Assembly (NCBI RefSeq): GCF_002015045.1
Contig: NZ_MUXX01000002.1
Coordinates: forward strand, 285,258-349,257
Direction of reading: 5' to 3'
Length of the DNA stretch: 64,000 nucleotides
From: Haemophilus paraphrohaemolyticus
GTDB taxonomy: Bacteria > Pseudomonadota > Gammaproteobacteria > Enterobacterales > Pasteurellaceae
A program made the translations under genes and the position numbers. Each line of letters begins with the position of its first letter. Within the stretch, counting starts at the first letter, position 1. Positions 9,290 through 18,959 of the stretch are shown one piece after another. The notes under the pieces were generated by a model that worked only from the letters and a program-made list of their open reading frames with translations, had not been told where the DNA came from and ran no database searches.

Positions 9290-9670
9290 ATGACCAGAAT
9301 TAACCTTGTTCCCCCTGCCGAACTTTGCGATCAACATCTATTGGCGGAACATCGAGAATTAACACGAATTCCAAATGCGGTTGCGAAAGGAAAATTTAGC
9401 TTAAAAGGACAACCAGACGATTATAAATTAGGCGAAGGACACGTACGATTTTTCTTTAATAAACTGGCATTTTTAAAACAACGCTACGATTTATTGCACG
9501 GAGAGTGCCTTGCTCGTGGTTTTAATGTGCAATATTTTTGGGATAATGAACTGCCTGATGATCCTAGTCTTTGGCAAAATTATTCGCCCACGGAAAATGC
9601 TTTGGCATTAAACCGTGAGCGAATTGCATTACGTATGCCTGCAAAGGCAAGGTTTACCACAAGAAAGTGA
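9290..9670 (+). CDS. Pyrimidine dimer DNA glycosylase, T4 endonuclease V family
   Basis: A 126-residue protein whose start, MTRINLVPPAELCDQHLLAEHREL, closely parallels phage T4 endonuclease V (DenV). It keeps Thr2, the nucleophile once Met is removed, and Glu23, the catalytic acid. GHVRFFFNKLAFLKQR matches the DenV helix near residues 50-65. The expected activity is cleavage at UV-induced cyclobutane dimers, by glycosylase plus AP lyase. The length is slightly under DenV (138). The ATG at 9290 follows AAGAGAG. A terminator hairpin follows. uvrD lies 6 kb away but is not linked. Confidence 0.9.
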   Translation: MTRINLVPPAELCDQHLLAEHRELTRIPNAVAKGKFSLKGQPDDYKLGEGHVRFFFNKLAFLKQRYDLLHGECLARGFNVQYFWDNELPDDPSLWQNYSPTENALALNRERIALRMPAKARFTTRK

Positions 9671-9688
9671 ATCAAACCAGGAATAATG

Positions 9689-9727
9689 GCATAGTAGACC
9701 AAATTTTATCTACTATGCTTTCTTTTA
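9689..9727 (+). terminator. Terminator after the endonuclease V gene
   Basis: GCATAGTAGA (9689-9698) pairs perfectly with TCTACTATGC (9709-9718) and is followed by TTTCTTTTA. It lies between convergent genes. Confidence 0.75.
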
Positions 9728-9766
9728 GACTTTGCTTTCGTAGCAGATTTAATATTAGTTTCAACT

Positions 9767-11356
9767 TTAGATGCTTGTATTTTTTTCCGCTAAAATTGGG
9801 TGAATATACCCAAGAATTTCTAAACTTTGACAAACAGATTCGCATAATCCAGCAACATCATAATCATCATCAATAAGTTTCTCATTATTGTTCAGATCCT
9901 TGTATTCATTTTCAATTAAATATTGTTTTAATGAATTTTCCAATTCAGCTTTGGTTTTAGGTTTTACCATTTCTAGCATCATATAAAATTGGATTTGATT
10001 AAGATTACTAATAGTTCTATTATACATATCTCCAAACCCAATATAATGACTACCTTCTTTTTCTAACATTGTTGAAACATAGCGAATGAAACGCTCAGGC
10101 ACATAGCTTTGATTATCTTTAAATACGTATGTTTTATATGGTGTTAAAAAAGCATTTACGTACTTTAAGATAGTAGCCAGCAATATTGAAGAATAGATTT
10201 CATTTTCTGTTATATCTGAAAATTCTTCATTGTTTGCTACATAACTTTTAATATCTTCAATGGTAAACTTTTCAACCTCAAAAATAAATCGTTCAATTAA
10301 ATGAACCAATTTTTGAGAATTAATAACACTTGCTAAGTTGTTTTCTTTATTTGCATTTACAAAAGTAAGCTTATCTAATCTTTCTTTTGGTATTTCTTCT
10401 GTGCGATTAATCATATTTTGTAAATGAGCATGACATATCAGGCTTCTTCTAAATGCAACATCATAAATATAATCAATACATTGCTCACGAGCTACGTAAT
10501 CGCTTGATGCAAGATTTAGCAACATTTCACGTAAATCTTTAGCCATCCAAGAAATAAAGGAAAGTTGAAAATCTGTATCTCCAATATAAGATAGTTGATG
10601 TTGATTTACGCTATCAACAAATTCATTTAAATAGAGAGGGTGATTATATTGCTCTAAATACTCATGAGCGACATAATGTTCATCTTTACCTTGAATCTCA
10701 TCAAAATGGATAACTCTAGAACTATTTTTTCCTTTTTCTGAATCAACGGTTTTAATCGCATCTGAAAATAGTTTTAGAACTGCTTTTCCTCGATATGTTT
10801 TTTCTGCTAATGAAAGATCAGCTGTATGCTTATTAGTAAATAACATAATATCACGAGCAATTTCGCGGTTTTTCCAACCAGGATAAGTATTATAAGAAAT
10901 ATAAGCAATACCATTTTCGGATAAATTATCTCGACAAATATCTAAAATCTTAGATTTCACTTCATCTGGCACCCAAGAATAAATACCATGCACAATAATA
11001 TAATCGAACAGCCCAAAATCTGGAGTAATATCTAAAATATTCTTTATTTCTAAACGGACATTTTTTAAGTCCATTAATTTGATAATTTCATTACCTTGGT
11101 TAATTTGGCTTTCTGATAAGTCAATACCAATAAATTCCGTTTCTGGGTAATAAATAGCTTGAGAAATTAAATTTCCACCAAAAGAACAGCCTAGCTCTAA
11201 CACTTTAGCGCCGTTTATTTTGGGTGGATTCAAGCCCCATAGAAAAGAGTTTCCTTCTAAAAAAGCGATACTCGTAAAAGAAAAAGGTTTTGAATAATAT
11301 CTTAATTCATCATAGCTATTATTTGTTTGATGAGATTGATTTTCTTTATTTGCCAT
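9767..11356 (-). CDS. SAM-dependent methyltransferase with methyltransferase regulatory domain
   Basis: A 529-residue cytoplasmic protein. The N-terminal class I Rossmann methyltransferase has motif I KVLELGCSFGGNL at 51-63, an acidic strand end IGIDLSESQ, and LFDYIIVHGIYSWVP. A helical region typical of the MethyTransf_Reg family follows, then a C-terminal part without motifs I recognise. The substrate is unknown. The gene is visibly more AT-rich than its neighbours, has no operon partners, and sits between a phage-like repair gene and fbpC, which suggests lateral acquisition. Confidence 0.82.
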   Translation of the reverse strand: MANKENQSHQTNNSYDELRYYSKPFSFTSIAFLEGNSFLWGLNPPKINGAKVLELGCSFGGNLISQAIYYPETEFIGIDLSESQINQGNEIIKLMDLKNVRLEIKNILDITPDFGLFDYIIVHGIYSWVPDEVKSKILDICRDNLSENGIAYISYNTYPGWKNREIARDIMLFTNKHTADLSLAEKTYRGKAVLKLFSDAIKTVDSEKGKNSSRVIHFDEIQGKDEHYVAHEYLEQYNHPLYLNEFVDSVNQHQLSYIGDTDFQLSFISWMAKDLREMLLNLASSDYVAREQCIDYIYDVAFRRSLICHAHLQNMINRTEEIPKERLDKLTFVNANKENNLASVINSQKLVHLIERFIFEVEKFTIEDIKSYVANNEEFSDITENEIYSSILLATILKYVNAFLTPYKTYVFKDNQSYVPERFIRYVSTMLEKEGSHYIGFGDMYNRTISNLNQIQFYMMLEMVKPKTKAELENSLKQYLIENEYKDLNNNEKLIDDDYDVAGLCESVCQSLEILGYIHPILAEKNTSI

Positions 11357-11432
11357 ATTAAGTCCTATATTTATATGCAGATTTCATAAATTGAAGAATT
11401 ATAAGAGATTTGTCGTATAAAGAATAGTAGAA

Positions 11433-12497
11433 CTAATTATAAAACATGCCCCTTCCCTGCAAATACACATCAATCCTTTCTCCAATATTAAGCTCTAGCA
11501 TATAACCTATTTCAATCCAAATTTCATAGTGATTTATCGCAATTTGAACAGCAGTCGTTCTGCCTCTAAACTCAATGTTTTGCACGATGGCTTCAAAAGT
11601 CGAGACCGTACAAGCGGTACTATTTTGCGAAATATTGACCAAACTGAATTGTTCTGGACGAAGCAAAATTTGACCGCTTGTCGCATCACTATGCGTAGAC
11701 TGAATAGGTACACATCCAAGCTGGCATTGCACCATATTTTTATCAATCCTATGGGCAGGCAAGACAATGCTTTCGCCTATAAATTTTGCCGTTTCAAGAT
11801 GATTAGGCGACCAATAAAGCGAGCAAGGTGTGTCGATTTGTAAAATTTTACCTTGCTGAATAATGGCGATTTTATCAGCGTAGCGTAAGGCTTCATCACG
11901 GTCGTGGGTAACAAAGATGGCGGAAGCACCGCTTTGGCGAAGTGCTTGGAGCATTTCTTGGCGAATCTGTTGGCGGAGATGTTCGTCCAAGGCACTAAAC
12001 GGTTCATCCAGTAAAATTAATTCTGGGTTAGGAGCAAGTGCTCGAGCAAGAGCGACACGTTGTTGTTGTCCGCCAGAAAGTTGATGCGGAAAGCGTTCGG
12101 CTAATTCACTGATCCCCGTGAGTTTCATCGCTTGTTCGATACGGGCACGCTCTTCTATGGTCTTGCCCTTGCCATTTCCCAAGCCATAAGCAATATTGCG
12201 ATACACATTTAGATGCGGGAACAGCACGCCCTCTTGCACCACATAACCAAGATGTCGTTGTTGCGTTGGTAGATTGCAATTCTCGCCAAAAATTAACCGC
12301 TCTTTGAGCCAAATTTCGCCGTTGGTCGGCTGCTCAAAGCCAGCAATGGAGCGTAACAACGTGGTTTTTCCACAGCCAGAAGCACCGAGCAAAAAGAGCA
12401 TTTCACCCCGTGCTAAGGTCAGAGAAATATCGTTCAACACTTGCTGTTCGCCAAAAAATTTATTTAGATTTTTGATGGTGAGTAATGTCTCTTTCAT
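11433..12497 (-). CDS. fbpC: Iron(III) ABC transporter ATP-binding protein
   Basis: A 354-residue ATPase of the FbpC type, energising ferric iron uptake through FbpB. Motifs are Walker A GASGCGKTT, signature LSGGQQQR, Walker B LILLDEPFSALD, and a C-terminal regulatory domain of about 110 residues. I use the ATG at 12497 (MKETLLTIKNLNKFF), which begins just after the fbpB stop. An in-frame ATG at 12512, overlapping fbpB, would add five residues. It is the third gene of fbpABC. Two uptake signals (near 11620 and 11676) lie within the gene. Confidence 0.93.
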   Translation of the reverse strand: MKETLLTIKNLNKFFGEQQVLNDISLTLARGEMLFLLGASGCGKTTLLRSIAGFEQPTNGEIWLKERLIFGENCNLPTQQRHLGYVVQEGVLFPHLNVYRNIAYGLGNGKGKTIEERARIEQAMKLTGISELAERFPHQLSGGQQQRVALARALAPNPELILLDEPFSALDEHLRQQIRQEMLQALRQSGASAIFVTHDRDEALRYADKIAIIQQGKILQIDTPCSLYWSPNHLETAKFIGESIVLPAHRIDKNMVQCQLGCVPIQSTHSDATSGQILLRPEQFSLVNISQNSTACTVSTFEAIVQNIEFRGRTTAVQIAINHYEIWIEIGYMLELNIGERIDVYLQGRGMFYN

Positions 12498-12498
12498 T

Positions 12499-14019
12499 CT
12501 ATTTAAATGCATATTTTTTTAACAAAAACACAGGAATACCCGAAAAAAGTATCAACATCAACGCATAAGGTGTGGCAGCAGCATATTGGGCATCGCTGGT
12601 ATATTCCCATACCGCGGTGGATAAGGTTTTAATATCATTCGGTGTAAGTAAAAGTGTGGCGGTCAATTCTTTCATCAAATTTAAAAAGACCAACGCAAAG
12701 GCGGCGGCAATCCCAGGCAGCATCGCAGGCAGAGTGAGCGTTCGGAAAATATAAAACGGACTCCGTCCGAGGCTTTGCCCAACTTTTTCGATATTATCGG
12801 AAAGCTGCTCCAAAGAAGCACGAAGCGTAGTTTGAGCCATCGGCAGATAGAGCATAAAATAAGCAACAATCATTACCAAGAAAGTTTGATAAATGGCATT
12901 AGCGTAGTTTATCGTAAAATAAACTAGCGATAATGCGATTACCAAGCCTGGCACAGCGTGAAGCAAGTAAGGTAAACGGTCAATCCAGACGGTTAATTTA
13001 CTACTATAACGAACGGCAGCCCAAACTAGCGGCAATGCACAAATCACGGTAAGCAGTGCCCCCAAGCCTGAAATCGTCAACGAATGGTTGAAAGCTGCAA
13101 AAAATTCTGAAAAATCGACCGCTCTTTCGCGTGAATTTCCTACAATCAGCCAGTAGATAAGCATCATCACAGGAACACCGATGCTCAACATAAAAATGCA
13201 GGAAAAGAACGCAAAAGTAATACATTGTTTTCCAAATGAAAGCTTTTTAACAGAATAAGGTCGTGTAACGCCTTTACCGCTGTTGTATAGTGTTTGTTTG
13301 CCACGGAAAAAGATTTCACCAAATACGATAATAGTACAAATTGCCATTAACACTGCAGAAAGCAAGGCTGCCGAACTGTTATTAAACGACATTTCATACT
13401 CTTGGAAAATCGCGGTAGTAAAGGTTTCATAATTGAGAATCGACACCGCACCAAATTCGACCAACATATGTAAGGCAATCAGTAATATACTGCTACCAAT
13501 AGCGGGTTTAAGTTGCGGGAAAATGGCATGCCAGAAGGTGTAAGTTGGGCTTTTGCCAAGAGAAAGACTGACTTCTTCTAACGAACGATCAAGTCTCTTT
13601 AAAGTCGCAGAAACAGGCAGATAAGCCAGCGGAAAAGAACTGAGCGTCATAATGCCAATCGTGCCCCAAAAGCCTTCTACCCGAAAGGTTAAGCTAATCC
13701 ACGTAAAGCAGCTGACAAAGGCGGGAATGCAGAGTGGCAAGCTCATTGCTACTTCAAAAAAGGCTTTGCCGAAAAAACGGTAACGCTCAAGTAAAAAAGC
13801 ACAAAGCGTACCAAGTGAAATAGCACCAATAGTTACACAAACCATTAAAAGCATTGTGTTACTTAATAATTCAGCTATTCGAGGACGAAACAATAGTTCA
13901 ACACTTCGCGTTAATCCCACTTCTGTCGCACGTAAAATGACATACAGAAACGGCAAACATAACGGAAGCCCGATTAAGATAATAAGTAAAGTGAGCCAGA
14001 ATGGCGGTCTGCGAGGCAA
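12499..14019 (-). CDS. fbpB: Iron(III) ABC transporter permease
   Basis: A 506-residue fused permease with about twelve TM segments in two homologous halves. Each half has an EAA-type loop that docks FbpC (LDRSLEEVSLSLGKSP in the first half, LSDNIEKVGQSLGRSP in the second). It moves ferric iron delivered by FbpA across the inner membrane. fbpC starts one base after its TAG stop. A 116-bp gap to fbpA contains palindromes that may lower expression relative to fbpA. Confidence 0.94.
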   Translation of the reverse strand: MPRRPPFWLTLLIILIGLPLCLPFLYVILRATEVGLTRSVELLFRPRIAELLSNTMLLMVCVTIGAISLGTLCAFLLERYRFFGKAFFEVAMSLPLCIPAFVSCFTWISLTFRVEGFWGTIGIMTLSSFPLAYLPVSATLKRLDRSLEEVSLSLGKSPTYTFWHAIFPQLKPAIGSSILLIALHMLVEFGAVSILNYETFTTAIFQEYEMSFNNSSAALLSAVLMAICTIIVFGEIFFRGKQTLYNSGKGVTRPYSVKKLSFGKQCITFAFFSCIFMLSIGVPVMMLIYWLIVGNSRERAVDFSEFFAAFNHSLTISGLGALLTVICALPLVWAAVRYSSKLTVWIDRLPYLLHAVPGLVIALSLVYFTINYANAIYQTFLVMIVAYFMLYLPMAQTTLRASLEQLSDNIEKVGQSLGRSPFYIFRTLTLPAMLPGIAAAFALVFLNLMKELTATLLLTPNDIKTLSTAVWEYTSDAQYAAATPYALMLILFSGIPVFLLKKYAFK

Positions 14020-14038
14020 AGTTAAATCCTTGTAGGAA

Positions 14039-14125
14039 TGTGAACCCTCAGTTCACGCACGCAAGCGGTTAGTTTTGGAGGAGAATTGTAAACGCGTGCG
14101 TGAATTTTTTCAAATCCACGCACGC
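14039..14125. repeat. Palindromes in the fbpA-fbpB gap
   Basis: Two dyads share the gap. GTGAA/TTCAC at 14039-14055 belongs to the GTGTGAA repeat family. A second pairs GCGTGCGTG (14094-14102) with CACGCACGC (14117-14125). An uptake-signal core (AAGCGGT) lies between them. In an fbpA-fbpBC mRNA these would fold just after the fbpA stop, a usual place for hairpins that protect the binding-protein message. Confidence 0.6.
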
Positions 14126-14135
14126 AATATTGGGA

Positions 14136-15182
<1,047 letters not shown>

Positions 15183-15184
15183 TT

Positions 15185-15236
15185 ATTTTATTCCTAATAA
15201 AATTAAAATGCAAATAATTCTTAATTGATAATCAAT
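15185..15236 (-). promoter_or_regulatory. fbpA promoter with candidate Fur box
   Basis: On the reverse strand TTGCAT (15213-15208) and TAAAAT (15190-15185) are separated by exactly 17 nt, a good sigma-70 promoter. A Fur-like AT-rich dyad (AATTCTTAATTGATAATCAAT region, 15216-15236) abuts and slightly overlaps the -35. This position would let iron-loaded Fur block transcription. Confidence 0.6.
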
Positions 15237-15332
15237 GCCTTATAACCACCCGGAAAATATTTCCCAAAAGCGGCCGCTTTAGGCTATAATCTTGCAATCT
15301 CACTGTATAAAAAAACAAATATAGGCTAACTA

Positions 15333-17522
15333 ATGGATTTTTCTTTATTACTTGATGGCTTGAATGATAAACAACGCGAAGCAGTCGCTGCGCCTATTGG
15401 CAATTATTTGGTGTTAGCAGGGGCTGGTTCAGGTAAAACCCGTGTACTGACTCGCCGTATCGCGTGGTTAATTGGTGTAGAAAATGTGCCTGAATCAAAC
15501 ATTTTAGCGGTAACTTTTACCAACAAAGCTGCTAGCGAGATGCGTCATCGTATCGAAAGTACACTTTTTCAAACGAGCAATCATTCTATGTTTGGTATGT
15601 GGGTGGGCACGTTCCACAGTATTGCCAACCGTCTGTTACGTTCTCACTATTTAGATGCTGACCTTCCACAAGATTTTCAGATTATGGACAGCGAAGACCA
15701 AGTCCGACTGCTCAAACGTTTGCTGAAATTACACAATATTGATGAAAAACATTTTCCCCCAAAACACGTGGCTTGGTATATCAATGCCCAAAAAGATAAG
15801 GGGAATCGAGCTAAAGATATTGAACATCACAATGATCTGAATGAGAAAAAATTGGTTGAAATTTACCAGCTTTACCAAGAAGCGTGCGACCGTGCAGGCT
15901 TATTGGATTTTGCGGAATTACTAATTCGCACCTATGAAATGTTGAAGAAAAAGCCGCTAATTTTGCAACGCTATCAACAACGCTTCCAGCATATTTTGAT
16001 CGATGAGTTCCAAGACACCAACAATATTCAATATGATCTGATCCGACTACTTGCGGGTGATTCGGGCAAGGTAATGATTGTAGGCGATGATGACCAATCG
16101 ATCTACGGCTGGCGTGGGGCACAGGTCGAAAATATCCAGAAATTCCTGAAAGATTATCCAAAAGCAGAGACGATCCGCCTAGAACAAAATTACCGTTCTA
16201 CAGGGCATATTTTATCTGCAGCGAATGAGCTGATTGCCAACAATGATAACCGTTTGGGTAAAAATCTCTGGACAGCAAGTGGTAATGGCGATCCTGTTGA
16301 AATTTATTGTGCCTTTAATGAACTAGACGAAGCCCGTTTTGTTGCCTCACAAATTCAGCAATGGAAAGAGGATGAGGGCAGCTATTCAGAATGTGCCGTG
16401 CTCTACCGCAGTAATAGCCAATCGCGTGTGATTGAGGAAGCCTTAATTCAAACGAACATCCCATACCGCATTTATGGTGGTATGCGATTCTTCGAACGCC
16501 AAGAAATCAAAGATGCATTAGCATACCTTCGTTTGATTGCCAACCGCCAAGATGATGCTGCTTTTGAGCGGGTAGTCAATACCCCACCGCGTGGTATTGG
16601 TGATCGCACCTTAGACACTATCCGCCAAATTACTCGCACACGTTCAATCACTCTTTGGCAAGCAGTGCAAGTAGCGTTAAAAGAAGAGCAACTTTCTGGC
16701 CGCTCCGCGTCCGCTTTGCTTCGCTTTGTGGAACTAATTAACGCAATGGATGAGGAAACTTCAGAAATGGCACTTGCCGAACAAACCGATTTTGTGATTA
16801 AAAAATCTGGTCTGTATGAGATGTACAAGCAAGAAAAAGGTGAGAAAGGCGAAGTTCGCATCGAAAACTTAGAAGAGTTGGTCACTGCAACCAAACAATT
16901 TACCCCGCCAGAAGAAGCGGAAGAGCTCACACCATTAACCGCTTTTCTAACCCATGCATCATTAGAAGCAGGCGAAGCACAAGCCTCGCCACATCAAGAG
17001 TATGTTGAGCTGATGACACTACATTCTGCCAAAGGGTTGGAGTTCCCACGTGTGTTTATGGTTGGGGTGGAAGAGGGAATTTTCCCAAGCGGAATGAGTT
17101 TTGACGAAGGGCGATTGCAAGAAGAACGTCGCTTGGCATACGTGGGCATTACTCGTGCGAAACGTAAACTAACCATTAGTTACGCCGAACTTCGCCGCCT
17201 TTACGGCAAGGAAGAACGCCATATTCCATCGCGTTTTATTGCTGAATTACCAGAGGAAAATATCCGAGAAATTCGCTTACGTGGCAACATTAACCGTGCG
17301 GCAAATTTCGGCGCCGTTGCAAAACATCCGCCAAAAACGACCGCTTCCATTTTAGAAGATGATATTTGGAAAATGGGGCAGAAAGTTTATCACGCTAAAT
17401 TCGGGCAAGGCACGATTATCAACGTGGAAGGCTCAGGCGAAGCTACTCGCTTGCAAATTGCGTTCCAAGGTAATGGCATTAAGTGGCTAATTGCGAAAAT
17501 GGCGAAACTTGAAAAAATGTAG
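15333..17522 (+). CDS. uvrD: DNA helicase II UvrD
   Basis: A 729-residue SF1A 3'-5' helicase for nucleotide excision and mismatch repair. Motif I is GAGSGKTR near residue 30, Ia is [14 protein letters not shown] is DEFQDTN, III is [14 protein letters not shown] is EQNYRS, and VI is VGITRAKR. The C-terminal ELLQ-like region with a Tudor-type end (VYHAKFGQGTI..VEGSGE) is typical of UvrD rather than Rep. The start MDFSLLLDGLNDKQREAV fits the family. A TATAAT lies at 15285-15290, but I see no good LexA site. Confidence 0.96.
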   Translation: MDFSLLLDGLNDKQREAVAAPIGNYLVLAGAGSGKTRVLTRRIAWLIGVENVPESNILAVTFTNKAASEMRHRIESTLFQTSNHSMFGMWVGTFHSIANRLLRSHYLDADLPQDFQIMDSEDQVRLLKRLLKLHNIDEKHFPPKHVAWYINAQKDKGNRAKDIEHHNDLNEKKLVEIYQLYQEACDRAGLLDFAELLIRTYEMLKKKPLILQRYQQRFQHILIDEFQDTNNIQYDLIRLLAGDSGKVMIVGDDDQSIYGWRGAQVENIQKFLKDYPKAETIRLEQNYRSTGHILSAANELIANNDNRLGKNLWTASGNGDPVEIYCAFNELDEARFVASQIQQWKEDEGSYSECAVLYRSNSQSRVIEEALIQTNIPYRIYGGMRFFERQEIKDALAYLRLIANRQDDAAFERVVNTPPRGIGDRTLDTIRQITRTRSITLWQAVQVALKEEQLSGRSASALLRFVELINAMDEETSEMALAEQTDFVIKKSGLYEMYKQEKGEKGEVRIENLEELVTATKQFTPPEEAEELTPLTAFLTHASLEAGEAQASPHQEYVELMTLHSAKGLEFPRVFMVGVEEGIFPSGMSFDEGRLQEERRLAYVGITRAKRKLTISYAELRRLYGKEERHIPSRFIAELPEENIREIRLRGNINRAANFGAVAKHPPKTTASILEDDIWKMGQKVYHAKFGQGTIINVEGSGEATRLQIAFQGNGIKWLIAKMAKLEKM

Positions 17523-17533
17523 TTCTTAATATG

Positions 17534-17582
17534 CCTAGGGCTTTCGCCCTAGGTTACGCATAAATTAGCCCTTACAGGGCTA
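17534..17582 (+). repeat. CCTAGGGC-type palindromic repeat, copy 1
   Basis: Structure is hairpin CCTAGGGC/GCCCTAGG, linker TTACGCATAAAT, then hairpin TAGCCC/GGGCTA. The same pattern recurs at 42118-42169 (+), 42199-42247 (-) and 59093-59141 (+). It fills the gap between uvrD and the TatD-family gene. Confidence 0.8.
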
Positions 17583-17597
17583 CAAAGTGAATTGTAT

Positions 17598-18398
17598 ATG
17601 CAGTTTTTTGATACACACACTCATCTTGATTACTTGGCGGAAGCACTTAATCTATCCATTCCACAGCTAGTAGAAAATGCTGGTAACGCAGGCGTGCAGA
17701 AAATGCTTATCGTGGCGGTTTTTGCAGAAAATTTTGAAAAAGTGACCGCTTGTGCTCATCAATCACCCGAGCGCCTACGCTATGGCTTGGGGCTACATCC
17801 ACTCTATATTCACCAACACAAACGATCTCATTTAGATTTGTTAGAAAGCCGATTAAGCGAGCGAGATCCGCTCTGCACTGCGATTGCAGAGATAGGGCTT
17901 GAAAAAGCAGTGGCAGATGTGGCAACGTCTGAGCTTTGGCAAAAACAATGCGAATTTTTAGAGGCACAACTCGCTCTTGCCAAGCGGTTTAATTTACCCG
18001 TTAATTTGCATTCTCGCAAAACGCACGACGTGTTATTTACCTTTTTGAAAAAAGCAAAATTAACCAATACGGGCGTAGTGCACGGCTTTGCGGGTAGTTA
18101 CGATCAAGCCAAACGCTTTGTTGATCTTGGCTACAAAATTGGTGTCGGTGGTACGATTACCTATGCTCGAGCCAACAAAACACGAGAAGCGATCAAAAAA
18201 TTACCGCTTGATGCGATCATTTTAGAAACTGACTCCCCCGATATGCCTGTTTTTGGCTTTCAAGGCGAACCAAATCGTCCAGAACGCGTAACAGAAACTT
18301 TCCGTCATTTATATGAATTGCGGGAAGAAGAGCCTAAAAAAATTGCGGAAATAGTGTGGGGAAATAGTTTGAAGCTATTTGGGGGAATCATTAAGTAA
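17598..18398 (+). CDS. TatD-family metal-dependent hydrolase, YjjV type
   Basis: A 266-residue metal-dependent hydrolase. TatD hallmarks in order: FFDTHTHLDYL (the HxH metal ligands), AIAEIGLE, NLHSRKTHD, HGFAGSYDQA and LETDSPDMP. SPDMPVFGFQGEPNRPE matches the E. coli YjjV subgroup rather than TatD or YcfH. Family members act as nucleases or deacylases; the substrate of YjjV is not settled. I use the ATG at 17598; the TTG at 17592 adds only two residues. An uptake signal lies near 17744. Confidence 0.88.
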   Translation: MQFFDTHTHLDYLAEALNLSIPQLVENAGNAGVQKMLIVAVFAENFEKVTACAHQSPERLRYGLGLHPLYIHQHKRSHLDLLESRLSERDPLCTAIAEIGLEKAVADVATSELWQKQCEFLEAQLALAKRFNLPVNLHSRKTHDVLFTFLKKAKLTNTGVVHGFAGSYDQAKRFVDLGYKIGVGGTITYARANKTREAIKKLPLDAIILETDSPDMPVFGFQGEPNRPERVTETFRHLYELREEEPKKIAEIVWGNSLKLFGGIIK

Positions 18399-18405
18399 TT
18401 TCTTC

Positions 18406-18455
18406 GTCAATAATTTCTGCCACAAACGCTTGTGCTTGTGGCAGAAGTTATTGAC
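18406..18455. repeat. Long 20-bp-stem hairpin
   Basis: Bases 18406-18425 and 18436-18455 are reverse complements except for one G-T type pair, with a 10-nt loop. There is no T-run. It follows the TatD-family stop and may be a transcription end signal or a repeat remnant. Confidence 0.6.
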
Positions 18456-18503
18456 AAAGAGTATATTTAATTAAACTTATTTATAGGAATTTAAAAACAA
18501 ACA

Positions 18504-18959
18504 ATGTCATTTTTTACTTATTTTTATTTAGAAAACAGAATGTATTTCCAAGATTATTTTAAATACATTGCTATTTTTGCCACTCTTGGTGGTCTCTTTT
18601 TAGTTATCTCATTATATTTACGCCACAGATTAGAAACTAAATATCGAGATTTAAGTATTATTTTTTTACTACTTATTATTTTTCTGCTTGGTGTGCAATA
18701 TACGCAATATGAGCAAAATCAAGTGTATGCGAATGATACTTCACGCATTGTAACTTTCTTAAATTCAGTTAAAGATGCTCAAAATTTAAAATCGGAAGAA
18801 GTATTAGTAAATAGTCAAAAATTAACAAATGGAATGATTTTAAATATTAAAGATAAATATTATCAGGTAAATTTTAATAATGATTTTACCGCTTACGCAC
18901 TCTCTGAAATAAATTTAGTGAATCCTAATATCAATATTATTGATAAGGGAGGGAAATAA
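18504..18959 (+). CDS. DUF3290 family membrane protein
   Basis: A 151-residue protein with two TM segments (about 18-38 and 47-65) and a soluble C-terminal domain. Its start (SFFTYFYLENR) and layout match DUF3290, a family that nearly always precedes a DUF421 gene, as it does here with a one-base TAATG overlap. Function is unknown. The pair is best known from Gram-positive bacteria, and the gene is notably AT-rich, so lateral transfer is plausible. The ribosome site is weak; an alternative ATG at 18540 would remove 12 residues. Confidence 0.75.
   Translation: MSFFTYFYLENRMYFQDYFKYIAIFATLGGLFLVISLYLRHRLETKYRDLSIIFLLLIIFLLGVQYTQYEQNQVYANDTSRIVTFLNSVKDAQNLKSEEVLVNSQKLTNGMILNIKDKYYQVNFNNDFTAYALSEINLVNPNINIIDKGGK

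Noticed and set aside
15300..15325. Possible LexA/SOS box before uvrD (CTGTATAAAAAAACAA)
   Set aside because: The second half does not match CTG-N10-CAG; only one half-site is present.
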